Shown here: positions 31,492 through 42,406 of the stretch, in pieces
Numbering within the stretch: position 1 is the stretch's first letter
Layout of the letters: each line of letters starts with the position of its first letter
Assembly: GCA_963691705.1 (NCBI GenBank)
Contig: OY829540.1
Location: 49,016,158-49,080,157 of the forward strand
Origin: Viola odorata
Taxonomy: Eukaryota > Streptophyta > Magnoliopsida > Malpighiales > Violaceae
Direction: 5' to 3'
DNA: 64,000 nt
Translations under genes and position numbers: made by a program
Notes under the pieces: generated by a model
What the model was told of the DNA's origin: nothing
The model's database searches: none
What the model saw: the letters and a program-made list of their open reading frames with translations, nothing else

Positions 31492-32119
31492 CATTCAGAT
31501 AATCTAGTGAGTCCCTTGAGATCTGAAGGCTCTGCTCTCCATATTCATATTTATTATCTTCCATCGCACTGCTAGTTTTTCTAGTAATGGGTTCATCTCA
31601 TGATTTAAGTCTTGCTTGGATCTGATGATATGAAATATATGAGTTTATATGGTCATTCCATTGTTATATGTTCAAAAGAAGATCAGATCTGGAAAAGAAA
31701 GAAAAAGAGGGAGAGAAACATTAGTATATATTATTGTGTGCCAAGAAGATCAGATCTGGAAAGAAGAACAAGAATTGTGAAAACCATCATCATTGTTCAC
31801 AAAATCCAAAATTAGAAAAGAAAAGCCAAGCTCCTTCATCATTTCTTCTTCACTTATGTGCCTCTAGTGCCTTACATGTTGGCCTTGATCTAATCTATTC
31901 ATAATCATTCATGCTGTCCTCCATCTTGTCTCTTTCATCTTCACTGTCGGCACCTAGCAAATGTTGCTGGAAAGGAGAAGATGAATAGTAAGTTGTGCCT
32001 AATTAATTATAATGGCGATTTGGTAATATTTTCTAAATTTCATTAATGGCGCAAGCGAAAATATTTTAGAATGTGATATTGTGATATTTGAGCTTCTGGG
32101 AAAAAGGTGGAAGAATTAA

Positions 32120-32690
32120 TGGTTGTCTTCGCGTAAGCCGCCATCTCCATGTTATCTGAAATTTGGTTGTCTTCGTGTTAGTCGCCGCCTTCACGTTAGC
32201 CACCATCTCCATGTTATCTGAAATTTGGCTGTCTTCGCGTTAGCTGTCTCCATGTTATCAGTTGCCTCCGTGTTATCAGTTGTCTTCGCGTTAGCTATCT
32301 CTATGTTATCAGTTGTCTCCGTGTTAGCAGCTGTCTCCGCGTTAGCTGTCTCCATGTTAGCAGTTGTCTTCGCGTTAGCTATCTCCATGTTATCAGTTGT
32401 CTCCGTGTTAGCAGCTGTCTCCACGTTAGCTGTCTCCATGTTAGCAGCTGTCTTCGCGTTAGCTGTCTCCATGTTATCAGCTGTCTCTGTGTTAGCAGTT
32501 GCCTCCGTGTTAGCAGCTGCCTCTGTGTTAGCAGTTGTCTCCGCGTTAGCTGTCTCCGCGTTAGCTGTCTCCTTGTTAGCAGTTGTCTCCATGTTATCAG
32601 CTGCCTCCGTGTTAGCAGTTGTCTCCGTGTTATCTGCAATCTCCCTATTATCTGAAGCTTCCGCGTTAGCTGAAGTTTCCCCATATATTG
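32120..32690. repeat. C minisatellite 1 (15/18-bp units)
   Basis: About 30 units alternate between 15 and 18 bp, each beginning GTTAGC or GTTATC and continuing TGTCTCCGT or a close variant. All unit lengths are multiples of three, which keeps a long low-complexity frame open by chance. Some units contain GTTATCAG, which includes the inverted form of the LTR start TGATAAC. Confidence 0.85.
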
Positions 32691-33600
32691 AGTTTTACGG
32701 AAAAATCATATCTTTTTTATACGAGCTCCGAATTTTCTATATGATATCTCGATTCGAAGGTAATTTAAGGGGCTACGATTGTCATGAAGACGTCCAAGTG
32801 AGATGTTGGTGTTAACTGGGTGTTATTAAGCTGCAAAGTAACGCCACTGGTTTGGGAGAGGTTGAAAACGCGGTAATCTTGTGAGTACACGACTGGGCAG
32901 TCATATCGAGTTTCGCGAGGAAAATCATATCTTTTTCATATGTGCTCAGAATTCTACGCATGATAGCTCTATTTGAAGGAAATTCGAAGGGCTACAGTTC
33001 TTGTCAAGGCATCTAAGCACGATATCGACGTTAACTAGGCGTTATTAAGCCTCAAAGTGACGCCACAGATTTGGGAGAGCCGGATTCTTCAGTCACAATG
33101 CGACTTCTTCAACTACAGCCTGATTTTTTGGCTACAGTTAGTCTTATTATCTAGTAGTTATCTTGTTACAGCCTAATCCTGCTTTATATCTGATTATTCA
33201 TCTATCATCAATTTTGTGCTACTACTACAGTTACAAAAGTCAATCTATTGGGTGAATATCTACCCTGGATGAATATTTATATGATTTATTGGGTGAATAT
33301 CTACCCCGTTGGAGAAGCCCTCATAATATCATGTGGCAATCCTCTCATCATCGCAAAGGTCTCTAATGATATGACATTCTCCTCCGTAAATGCAAGGAAT
33401 TGAACGGATATTAAACAACGACCGAGTTACTTGTTTATTCCCCTAAGGTATCACTATTACCTTTAAGATTATCATTTTCCCCTTACCTCTATTTTCAGTA
33501 TCTTCACTGTCCTCAGAGGAATCTAACCAGAGTTAGCAGACTCTGTTAGTGTATTTGTACAGCTCACAATGCAGATGCTCAAGTGGAGTACATATTGAAA
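32691..33600. other. C interior, two diverged copies of a 150-200 bp segment
   Basis: Segments at about 32695-32850 and 32920-33070 are alike (ATCATATCTTTTT, GAAGGGCTAC, GTTAACTGGGTGTTATTAAG) and both match two copies in F. The remainder, with GGGTGAATATCTACCC repeated near 33250 and 33290, also aligns with F. No gene is seen. Confidence 0.6.
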
Positions 33601-33609
33601 TCCTAGGGA

Positions 33610-33815
33610 ATATGAAAAAATACAATATTGCAGGTAGCTACGGCGTAAAATCGCACAATTTGTTGGTGGCCTACAGCGTAAAACCGCGTCAATATTGCAG
33701 GTAGCTCCGAGCAGCGTAAAACCGCGTCAATATTGCAGGTAGCTACGACGTAAAACCGCACAAATTGTAGGTAGCTTATGGCGTACAACCGCGTCAATAT
33801 TGCAGGCGGCTTACA
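33610..33815. repeat. C degenerate repeats with GTAAAACCGC words
   Basis: Five or so units of 35-45 bp contain GCGTAAAACCGC and AATATTGCAGGTAGCT. The same family occurs at 5090-5290 (Z), 51700-51900 (F, reversed) and 63850-64000 (E), each time in the distal part of the element. Confidence 0.75.
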
Positions 33816-34289
33816 GCAAGGCCAGATCCAACGAGCTTGGATGGAAAAAGCGACATCAACGACACCTCGTTACGTACGGGTGAAGGCCTCTAAGGGTAAC
33901 TAGCATATATCATTGCATGTCATTTTGCTAACACAATAAGTAACATTTGAGAATGTGCAGGAAAGTCGATGAAATATCGAAATAGTGATGAGACTAACGC
34001 CCACAAAGGCAGCGACATCACACAAGAATTCATTACTACCTACGGGGTATCTCTTGTCGTTAGCAAGGAAATACATCCTCAGTGACGAGAGCAATGGTAC
34101 ACCATCTTATCTGCGATATCTCCTTCCCGGTGCTGAAATGCACATGCGTAGTCATGTCGCGATATCAAGAAGAATACTCTATTATTATTATCTGTCCATG
34201 ATTTGGCTGACTTCATGGTGGTCTTATGATGACACCATCTTCATCAGCAAGCTATGACATTGCTTCGTTATAGTGTTGTGTTATCCCAG

Positions 34290-34440
34290 CGTTATCAGTT
34301 CGGGTTTACCGCCGACGTTATCAGTTCGGATTTATCGCCAGCGTTATCAGTTTCTGGCCCATCGCCAGCGTTATCAATTTCTAGCCCATCGCCAGCGTTA
34401 TCAGTTCTAGCCCATCGCCAGCATTATCAGTACAATATCG
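34290..34440. repeat. C minisatellite 2 (26-27 bp units)
   Basis: Five to six units begin GTTATCAGTT and end ATCGCCAGC. The sequence is again headed by the reverse of the LTR start. Surrounding DNA (33816-34289 and 34441-34720) shows no gene. Confidence 0.8.
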
Positions 34441-34720
34441 CCACTACCAATTTGGTCGTCATCTCCTCCGTGGCCAACAATTATCACAAGCTATCGGCTC
34501 ATGTTACCTACTTCGTTATCATATACTTGGTACAACTAGTTCAAAGACACAGCGTTTTCGGCAAACATTGAAAATAAGAATCTACGACGTGGACATCAAA
34601 AGAGTCAGAGAAACTCGAAGATTTTTACAAGCCTGTCGCGACGCAGAGGAGATAGCACTCATCCAGATGCCGAGAATGGAGCCCTTGGTAAACACTCGGT
34701 CTCGTTTTCGGTTGGGCTTG

Positions 34721-35173
34721 CGATAACAATTAATATACCCCTAGGGCATTTTAGTTCGGACAGGGGGTACGTCATCTTCAGCTACTGTAGGGCCTGCCTG
34801 GCCTCCTGCTCGTCCTGCTACCAGGGGGTGGTCGACTTCAGCGGGGGGGGGGGGGGGCATCCAGCACGGAATGGCGCCTATTCCCACACCCGGTACGCCA
34901 TAAGCGTTAGCACCCCTAACACCCCACTAATCTCCTATAAATACCCCTTATGGCTCCTATACTCTCTCTCTACTCCCTCTCACTCCTGCTCCTGCTTACA
35001 CTTCATATTTCACTACTTATACTAACTTGATCGTCGGAGTACCTGCGCCGGGGACCCCCTCCGGCGCCTTGCAGGTGTAGCGGCAGTGAGGACTACCCCC
35101 TTAGAGGTGAAGATCTCTTGGATTCCTCCTACCCCGGGGACTATTTTATCAAATTCCGAGGACTGTTTTATCA
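34721..35173 (+). repeat. C 3' LTR (453 bp)
   Basis: It starts CGATAACAAT (T to C at the first base) and ends CTGTTTTATCA. TATAAATA is at 34936-34943. It matches the 5' LTR at roughly 95 percent by eye, with most length differences in the G-runs and near 31227-31245. Confidence 0.88.
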
Positions 35174-35634
35174 TCATCATAGCGGGGTGATATTGATATT
35201 ACCCCTTTACGAGAATACAATTGGAAAATATCATGAAGCAACGCTAGCGAAGGGGACTCAATCCCTTTGAACTGGTATAACACCGCAAAAGCACTAACAA
35301 CGCAAATCGCGTTAGGACTCAGTTGGGCCGAATTCAAGTCAGAATCGGCCAACAATAGTTTCACAAGCGGATCAAGGGGGAGCTGAAACCCATGATCGAA
35401 CAACTTGGCATACAATATCTTACTATTATCGGGCAATACACTATTAAGGCGGAGAGGCTCAGAAGCAACACTAACAGAGTAACCCTCAGGGAGTTGAACA
35501 CTGAAATCGGATAGACTACGATGAACAAGGGGCAAAGTGTAAAGAGAAGTGAGTGTATTATTGATCTTCTCCTCCCCAACAAATTTTTGGGAACTTCCCT
35601 CCTCAGCAGATTGTGAAGAGCGAGTCTTCGCCAT

Positions 35635-36269
35635 AACCAGTAAAAAGAAGAAGAGATTAAAAGAAAGAAGTAATGTGTGTACCTTCGTTGAAGAAACACC
35701 AGGGATCCCAGAACAGAGAAGAAGGAGCGGCGTGAGTTATTTTCAGAAAGAAGCAGTAAGCGAAGAAGGAGATAAAAAAGAAAAAAGAAGGCGGGGAAAA
35801 ACATTATATATAACCCTAAAGGGGTTGAAAAGGCATGACCAGTCAATAACTGACACATAGCAAGGTAGCATAACGGAAGGACGCGACGCGCGAAGGACAC
35901 AACTTTAAAATGGAGACGCTTCAGTCCTTGCTACTCCCTAGAAGATGTCTATCTCAAACGCCCCTTCACAAGAAAGACAAGTGTCCTTCCTCATCATTAC
36001 TTTTCGATCGCATTAATGAGGGGCTTCATAGCATTTAATGCTCTAAAAAGTAGCACCAACTCTGACACCCGGTCTCAAGAAACGGCGCGATAGCAGAAAA
36101 GCGTTAACGAAGTATAAGCAATATCATTAATACGACAAAACCCAACGTTTGAGGAAAAAGCAACAATGATCTCATGGCGTTAGCCTTATTATAAGAAGTA
36201 CAATGTCAAATGTCTTTGGGGAGCGATTTATTGAAGAATAAACAAATGCAGATAAGAAGGAGATAATAA
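35635..36269 (-). promoter_or_regulatory. A spacer: putative aORF4 promoter
   Basis: AGGGTTATATATAATG on the minus strand (35812-35827) is the clearest TATA box of the aORF4 set, about 180 bp upstream of the ATG. The rest is AT-rich and would include the 3' end of aORF3 transcripts. No gene is seen. Confidence 0.55.
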
Positions 36270-38440
36270 TCAAGAGGAAGACCGTTGCGCGCTGCCGCCA
36301 GCGCCATCACCAAACTTCTCTCCCTCTAAGACACACGCGTCGTCTCCATTTTTATTAACCTTGTCTATTATGACAAAGGCATAATCGGCAATCTTGGCCG
36401 GATCAAAGGAATCACTCTCGAAATGGGCAGTGAACCTAGAGGTAAAGGCCTCCAGAACCTTCTTTTTCCACCGCTCCATCCTCAGCGGAACCCTGATAAA
36501 TTCCTCGTCTCGAGCCAACATCTCTTCGCGAAGAAGAAAATTTTTCTTCTTTTCCAAAGCTAACTCTGCCTCCAGAACATCAGTTTTTGCTTTCCCTTTA
36601 GATTTTTCACTGCTTAGCTCCTTCTGCGAATCGTCATAAAGACGCGTTAGCAACCTTGTTTGGTCTAACGACCGTTTGAGCTGCACCTTCTGAGCACACA
36701 TCGCACGAGCAGAATCCCGCAGTTCACTGTCAAAAGCCTCTACCGCATAATGAAAATAACGGAAGACATCTAGACAGTCATTCACAACGTGCTTGCAGCG
36801 AACCCTTGGCGAAAGCTGAAGGAACTTCTCTTTCTCTGTGGAAGAGCTCATCATTTCTCCTATCAGGGGCACCGTGAATTTGTCCCTTGAGAAGGGATTT
36901 TGTACCCCTGCATCGCGAAGACCGTTGACACCAAATCCTGCTAGATCCATATGATAGCACGGAGTCCCTGTGGGGCCTTCGAGAGAGAGATTGACCATCA
37001 GAGTCGGAGGAGAGCCTTTATTACTGACCTCTGAGATAGAGGTAAAAAACAATTGGGGAGAAACCCTGGGCGGCGGCTCAGAAACTGGAGAAGTCGTTGC
37101 CACCACATCTAGAATACAATGAGGAATGGGAGTCAGGAGCGTTAATTGGCGGAGGGGAATCTGCCATTAACAAGACTTTAGCAGCGATAGGAGGGCAAAA
37201 AGTTGACGCGTCAGCAACTTTCACTGGTTGAGAAGTGCTTGCCACAGAAGAAATTACAAGCGCCACGGTAACCGTTACGCTAGCATGGGTAGAAGAAACC
37301 CAGTAGCCTGCTCATTCATGCCTACTCTGAGTCTCTTTCATCTAAGCGAGGAGGCATGAAAATGGTCTGGTTTGGCATCTATATCCTCGCTATGGCTACT
37401 ACTGTCGCTGTCAATTGTTCGAATCGAAGGCTGACTTATATTTATCCCTCCGCGACAAGGCGGTAGCCAATTGTCGATAAAATGAGAAGCTCGTGCAGAA
37501 ATAACGTGCCCCCGTCCTCTCCCAGCGACTGTCTTAGTTTTTCCCCTCTTGGGTGGAACGCCCCGATGACTGGAATGCGCGGCAGGAGGAGAGCTGGTAT
37601 AGTTCTGATCGGCATCACATTCAAAGGAGCGTTAGCTCCTCCTGATGACTGACCATCAGCATCTCCTGATAAGAGAATGTATGAGAACAACAAATAAGTG
37701 AGAAAGGGAAACGTGAAGAAAGACAAACTCAACCATAACGCACTCGTTCAGAAGCTTGTATGAGGCGAACTCCCGGATACGATAGCACGTATTCTTATCC
37801 AGCAGAGCGTTAGCTTGATCCAGCTCGCTTCTAGTCAGCACCACTGGGTTTGCCCAAAGGGGACCTATAAGCTCTTGATTAAAACCCTGACGCCACCAAC
37901 GGGACGGTAGCTCAAGAATGAAGAAGCTATTTTTCCAGTCAGCCACAACCCTCTAAAAGCCACAAAATCGCTGCCAGAATGACTGCACAAACGCGTTATC
38001 CCACCTTGGAGTGATACTGATTAAACAATCGTGACAGGTCATGCTAAAGAATTTACGAAATAAATTAATTGATGGGGCGAGAATGCTCTCCAACTTGCAA
38101 GCGCGAAGAAAGGCATAAACCCCACACCAGGAAGAAGGAGTTATCTGGGCAGGATTAAGCTTGTATTCCCGCAGTAGTGCTGTTATTGAAGCATGGACTG
38201 GGAGACGAAAGCCATAGAGGAACATCTTAAAATAAACTAATCTATAGTTCCCCCACAATGGATCGTGAAGACACATGTCGCTCTTGGGAACGGTAGGCAC
38301 ACATCCAGGAGGGAAAGTGATACCGTTTTCCTCCAGTTCAGCGTTTAAAACAGCATCATAGGAGAAAAAACTAGATGATCGTATGATTTCTGGATCCACG
38401 GGTCTCTAGAGTAATCGCCTGGTTCAAGTTATAACCATAG
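36270..38440 (-). pseudogene. A aORF3: two-exon antisense PF04195-type gene, broken
   Basis: Exon 1 is about 37734-38440, the intron is 37666-37733 (68 bp; the donor has decayed to GTTGAG), and exon 2 is 36270-37665. The domain in exon 1 is clear (RLVYFKMFLYGFRLPV, ITPRWDNAFVQSFWQRF). A stop at about 37951 and a TGA a few codons after the likely start break it. Exon 2 has several frame changes between 37100 and 37500, then an open coiled-coil part (36270-37106). The gene matches B aORF3 from end to end. Confidence 0.75.
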
Positions 38441-38928
38441 TAAGCTAATGAACAGAAAATCTGAAAGGATGAAGTGGTACCTTGAACGGAAAGATCTGCA
38501 GGCGAATTGGCGAAGGGCGGAGGACGGACGAGAAGCTTTTCCAGAGAAAGCAAAGTGAAGAGAGAGAATTTGAAATGAGGGCGAAAAGTATCAGAAAGAG
38601 AAGATAATCCCTTTTTAAGGACCGAATGTCGCTGCACTAATTGAACTATCAGTCGCGCGAGGACACGTGTAAAAGAAGTGGGCCACATGGAATCATGCTC
38701 GGAGGTTAGAAACAAGTAGTTATTCGCCACGATCTACCAAGCGGCAGTTAATGATTGGTTGAGTCAAAACAATCGCAGAGCACTCGACTCAGTGAGGCTA
38801 ACGCCTTCGTATCAGCCATTAACAAAATGGAAACGCTAGCAAGAGAACACAGTGGCAAAAGAAAGAAAAAGCATCAGTTCATTTATTAAAGGCCATACGG
38901 TATCTACATTGCGCCTAACACTAGGGCA
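38441..38928. other. A spacer between aORF3 and aORF2
   Basis: No gene is seen. A TTTTTAAGG word near 38612-38620 could mark the aORF3 core promoter by comparison with B and D. The stretch 38880-38930 with TTTATTAAAGGCC and a GGCC-type inverted repeat would hold the aORF2 3' end. Confidence 0.3.
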
Positions 38929-39325
38929 CTAATCCTCATCAGGCCAGTATATGTCATAGTAAAAAATGTCGTCATCATCCGAGAGCGATAGACCTCCGTT
39001 GTAAGGAGGAAAAGGTTCGTCAACCCTCTTTTCCTGACCCAGCAGCGCCGAGCTCGGTCCTTCCACAATGTTAGCAACCGTCACTTCAGAATCTGCGTCA
39101 TGAGGAGAATCTTTTTCCAAGACGGGATTGGGAGGAGAAAATCATTCACTATCCTTTCACGCGGAGAAAGCAGAAGGAACATTAACCGCTTTGGAAACCT
39201 TCCTTCTCGACCTTTTACGGCCTTCACGGCCAGGGAATTGCCTCTTCAGACAGGGAAGAGAAGGGAGATCGTCAGAATCTAGGAAGTTGGGGGAGTAAGA
39301 GGAGGCTTGCACTCAACAGTCTTCA
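38929..39325 (-). pseudogene. A aORF2: degenerate small antisense protein
   Basis: The C-terminal part (38929-39120) is open and ends in the conserved acidic tail (FYYDIYWPDED) after VDEPFPPYNGGLSLSDDDD. The N-terminal part keeps PPLTPPTS near 39290, but in another frame and with a stop. CATTAAATAG at 39401-39410 is the promoter word shared with Z and E. Confidence 0.65.
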
Positions 39326-39827
39326 TCTGATGCGAAATTGAAATAATCCAGGAAAAGAAATAAGAAGAAGAAGGTGAACAAGAAAAGGGAAAGAAAACCC
39401 CATTAAATAGCTGAGGCAAAAAGGTACCCTGATCTTTTCGTGTGTCCCTTGAAACTAATAAGTACGCTTGGAGAAGAACAATCATAATTGCAGAATTTGA
39501 TACAGAGTGATCAACTGCTCGAAAACTACGCCAATCAAAAGGCACCAAAAAACCGCCCAATCACCCACCATGGGGAGCGCGGCGCAAGGAACGGCCGAGT
39601 AAACATTTATTGCTAATTCAGGCATTAAAGCACTTTATTCCAGAGGAGACTCATTTTCGGTTGGGCTTATAGTAACCGTACCTGACTAGAGCAACAAACA
39701 GCAAGATATCAAAGGGAGAAAACAGAGCAATAATGGAAACGACATTTTATTTAATTATGGCCTGAACGGCCTAAGCGCCCAAGCGCGTACACAGAAAATG
39801 TAAAAACAAAGAGACAACGACCAATGG
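39326..39827 (-). promoter_or_regulatory. A spacer: aORF2 promoter and internal pre-LTR motif copy
   Basis: The minus-strand CTATTTAATG is at 39401-39410. The motif CTCATTTTCGGTTGGGCTTA stands at 39651-39670, followed by TAGTAAC. At 39755-39775 TTATGGCCTGAACGGCC forms the inverted repeat found behind aORF1 in other elements. Confidence 0.45.
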
Positions 39828-40211
39828 TCAAACATGAGACCCAGCATCGTCATCCTCAAGAGTAGTAGGAATTTCCCTTAGAGCATCCGCCACCAAGGAC
39901 AGTTCGGCGGAAGAAACCCTCATACCCTTCAAGCAGCACACCAGCAGGTCTTTCCTATGCTACAACATAGTGATGGTCACCTCGATGTAAGAGACCGCAA
40001 CAACCAGCTTTGACACATTCTGGATAGGACTAAAATCCTCCATAGAAGCAGCCCCTTGCATGGACAGCAAAGGGGTCATCATCCCTTGAAGCTCCAGGAC
40101 ATCCTTAGAGGTTTTGGTCAGCATGGTCTCTAGGAAACCAATGTCAGACTCGGTGAGATTCTTCAGGCTGTGCGCCTTCGAGATCAGAAAGTTCCTTGTA
40201 AGATCATCTAT
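39828..40211 (-). pseudogene. A aORF1: small helical antisense protein, start and frame damaged
   Basis: The frame aligns with B and E aORF1 over its whole length. The start codon has become ATA at 40211 and a TAG replaces a Gln codon at 39960. Downstream of that stop the conserved HRKDLLVCCLKGMR is intact, ending DDDAGSHV. TATAAATT at 40273-40280 lies about 65 bp upstream. This copy is not expected to make the full protein. Confidence 0.7.
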
Positions 40212-40424
40212 AGTCAGAAAATCAGAGGAAGTGCAGAAATGGTTGTGAAAAAAGCCAGCGCGACAAAAAGACAATTTATAGGCCAGAGAAGAATGACGGT
40301 TGGAAGAAAAATATTTCTCGACAAACGGATCATCTCTACGCATGAAAAACCAGTTGACTTGGCAAAATTAAGGATGAAGCGGTAGCCCTTGGTAAACACT
40401 GGGGCTCATTTTTGATTGGGCTTG

Positions 40425-41003
40425 TGATAACAATACCCCTAACGACAAGGGAATTTTCGTCTTATACCCTGCGGTTGGGGTAAAGTTGTTGTTCTTACCG
40501 CTCCGACAGCATCGAGGGTATCGCCTCTCTCTATGTGACTGACACTAGGATGGTCGACATCATCGAGGGGGTCCCACACATCACTTCGTCATGACACAGG
40601 GCGTTATCTCATCCCGGGCCAAACCAGGCATCCCGTGAGAAGCATAGGCGTTGCCCTACCTAGGTAATGCCTACCCCCATACATATATCTAATGCAACGA
40701 TAGCACACTCTATCAACGGGGAACTCTAACCCCCCCTAACGGGCGCGTTAGCACCTCGTGACCAAGATCACCCAGAAATACTCCTATTTTGCCTATAAAT
40801 ACCTCCGCCACAAAGGAGGAAGTTAAGCCTAAGATTGCTAGCAAAAACTCTGCTATTTCCACAGCTCTTACTGACTTAAGCATCGGAGTGTTTACGTCGG
40901 AGACCCCCTCCGGTGCTTCGCAGGTACATCGGGCGCCAAGGACAGTCGAACCCAAAAACCATATTCCTCTACTACCCTTCAACAACGAGTCCGAATCTTA
41001 TCA
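40425..41003 (+). repeat. A 3' LTR (579 bp)
   Basis: It starts TGATAACAATACCCC after the block TTTTTGATTGGGCTTG and ends CGAATCTTATCA. TATAAATA is at 40794-40801. The hairpin near 40898-40915 has a mutated arm. It provides the uninterrupted reference for the split 5' LTR. Confidence 0.9.
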
Positions 41004-41606
41004 CAGCGAAATCATAGAATTCCAGTGGAGATAGTATAATTATAGAATTACCATGTAATCTGTGGAATCATAGGCATATAATAACGGATATTTTTTAAGA
41101 TATCGCGACATGACTAGGCATGCGCATTTCCTCTGCAAGGAATAGAATGTAGGTATGTAATAACGAATATTTTCCAAGATATCACGACATGACTAGGCAT
41201 GCGCATTTCCTCTGCCAGGAATAGAATGTAGACATGTAATAACAGATATTTTCCAAGATATCACGACATGACTAGGCATGCGCATTTCCTCTGTCAGGAA
41301 TAGAATGTACTTGCGAGATAACGCTACTTACCAGATAGCTTTGGAGACACAACTCACGATAATAAGATATCATAACAGATATTACCCGCGATATGTAACA
41401 TATAATCCATATCGGTAAGAGAGAGTATTATGGCAGTGTCGGCGTATACGCCTTTGAGCGAAGAATATCATCCCCAAGGCGTTGCTGCCTTGAACATTAT
41501 CACTACTCCTTTGATAAGATAGCTTGATTAACAGAAGGATTTTAGGAGTAAGGATTTTCATAATGATGTTGTATTGATGCAGATATTCATTGTTAGCAGA
41601 TGATGC
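41004..41606. repeat. Older flanking DNA with three 79-bp tandem repeats
   Basis: Between the A 3' LTR and D lie 603 bp that match none of the elements. Units start at about 41081, 41160 and 41239 and contain ATCACGACATGACTAGGCAT and GCGCATTTCCTCTG. The rest is AT-rich with no gene. It is the sequence A and D landed in, possibly part of another repeat. Confidence 0.7.
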
Positions 41607-42174
41607 TGATAAGAGTCCGGGAGATACTGAGTAGGATCGGCCTGATCTGAGCTGGTCAGGAACACTGTACTGGGGTCTTCATCACCTGCAAAGTGCCGGA
41701 GGGGGTCTCCGGCGTAAACACTCCGATGCCAAAGTCATTGTGAGTAGTCAAAATGGCAGGGGTTCAGTACACTGTCTTAGGCTTACCCTCTTCTCTGAAA
41801 AGGTGGGGGTATTTATAGGCAAAGGAAAGAGTGTACCGACAGGGGGTAGGAGCTATCCCTGGTAGGTGTCGCTAGGGTGATAGATGTCGCTGGGGTGGCA
41901 GGGAGTGATGTCATGCAGGATGACGTCATACGGAGTGACGTCATGGACGCATGACGTCATGTGGAGTGACGTCATAGATAACCTGGGATGGGATGCCGCC
42001 TTGCGGATGTCGCATGAGAGCCTCCCCCCCCGCTGATGTCGACCATCCCAGGGTCGGCCGCCAGGCTAGGGGCTATATGAACAAGGTCTCGTCTCCCTCA
42101 GCGGGTACAATATCCTGGCCTGGTCACCCGGTGGAGGGGTGGAGATGCCGCTTCAGTGGTATCAATAGTTATCA
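41607..42174 (-). repeat. D 3' LTR (568 bp, minus strand)
   Basis: On the plus strand it begins TGATAAGAGTCC and ends AATAGTTATCA. The reverse TATA box (TATTTATA) is at 41810-41817 and the hairpin block with GCCGGAGGGGGTCTCCGGC is at about 41698. Four perfect TGACGTCA palindromes lie upstream of the TATA box. The pre-LTR motif follows at 42175-42215 in reverse (GCCCAACTGAAAATGAGCCC). Confidence 0.88.
41921..41975 (-). promoter_or_regulatory. Cluster of four TGACGTCA sites in the D LTR
   Basis: TGACGTCAT occurs at 41921, 41936, 41952 and 41967, spaced 15-16 bp apart, roughly 105-165 bp upstream of the TATA box in D orientation. TGACGTCA is the palindromic core bound by plant bZIP factors, including the TGA class. 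A cluster with near-constant spacing suggests a functional enhancer. Confidence 0.65.
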
Positions 42175-42406
42175 TATGCCCAACTGAAAATGAGCCCGAG
42201 CGTTTACCAAGGGTTGTCGCCGCATCTTACGTCTTGCCTCTTTAGAGGTTTCTGCATTAATGAGGGCTCGACAGTCGATAAAGGTATATTTTCAGAGCAC
42301 CCTTTTTCCTGAGTCTATAAATAGGCCTTTCATTTTGCACTTGTTTCCATAACTCTCTCAACCTTCTTCACATCTCTCTTTGATTTTCCTCATCTCTTTT
42401 CTTTCG

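Larger units (their letters stand above)
31006..35173 (+). mobile_element. Element C: non-autonomous LTR element without gag-pol (4.2 kb)
   Basis: Two LTRs (31006-31471 and 34721-35173) flank 3.2 kb with no credible coding sequence. A primer site follows the 5' LTR and the conserved pre-LTR motif precedes the 3' LTR, so the signals needed for mobilisation by a coding relative are there. The interior aligns with F when F is reversed: both have two copies of a segment with ATCATATCTT and GAAGGGCTAC, the GGGTGAATATCTACCC region, and several minisatellites. C and F are one large non-autonomous family. Confidence 0.88.
31001..35178. repeat. 5-bp target duplication of element C
   Basis: TCATC is at 31001-31005 and 35174-35178. 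Removing the insert and one copy restores the A aORF4 frame across the junction. Confidence 0.9.
29141..35634 (-). pseudogene. A aORF4: three-exon antisense gene interrupted by element C
   Basis: Exon 1 is 35174-35634 plus 30738-31005 (ATG 35634, MAKTRSSQSAEEGS), split by C. Intron 1 is 30667-30737 (71 bp), exon 2 is 30362-30666, intron 2 is 30290-30361 (72 bp, donor GTACC), and exon 3 is 29141-30289. Removing C and one TCATC restores the ISPRYDD motif of the PF04195-like domain. Exon 3 carries the longest coiled coil of this gene in the window (about 29400-29600, rich in Ala, Glu and Lys) and a conserved C-terminal segment. An in-frame stop near 29688 (expected CGA or a similar codon) also disrupts it. 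Intron positions equal those of B and E. Confidence 0.78.
6447..41003 (+). mobile_element. Element A: Tat-type Ty3/Gypsy retrotransposon carrying hAT, B and C insertions
   Basis: The visible parts are the 5' LTR remainder (6447-6796), gag (6882-8655), gag end and protease (9666-10576), RT to integrase (25239-28047), array (28048-28520), antisense genes (29141-31005 and 35174-40211) and the 3' LTR (40425-41003). The pieces join in frame once the hAT element, B and C are removed. Removing insertions leaves about 14.7 kb visible. The two LTRs differ at about 18 of 350 comparable sites, so A is older than B, as nesting requires. Its left end lies beyond Z and outside the window. Confidence 0.88.

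Noticed and set aside
32225..32815. A 196-residue plus-strand ORF of Val-, Ala- and Ser-rich repeats
   Set aside because: It is the translation of a 15/18-bp minisatellite whose unit lengths are multiples of three; there is no start context or conservation beyond the repeat.
41004..41606. A host gene between A and D
   Set aside because: No ORF of useful length, no splice pattern, AT-rich sequence and tandem repeats only.
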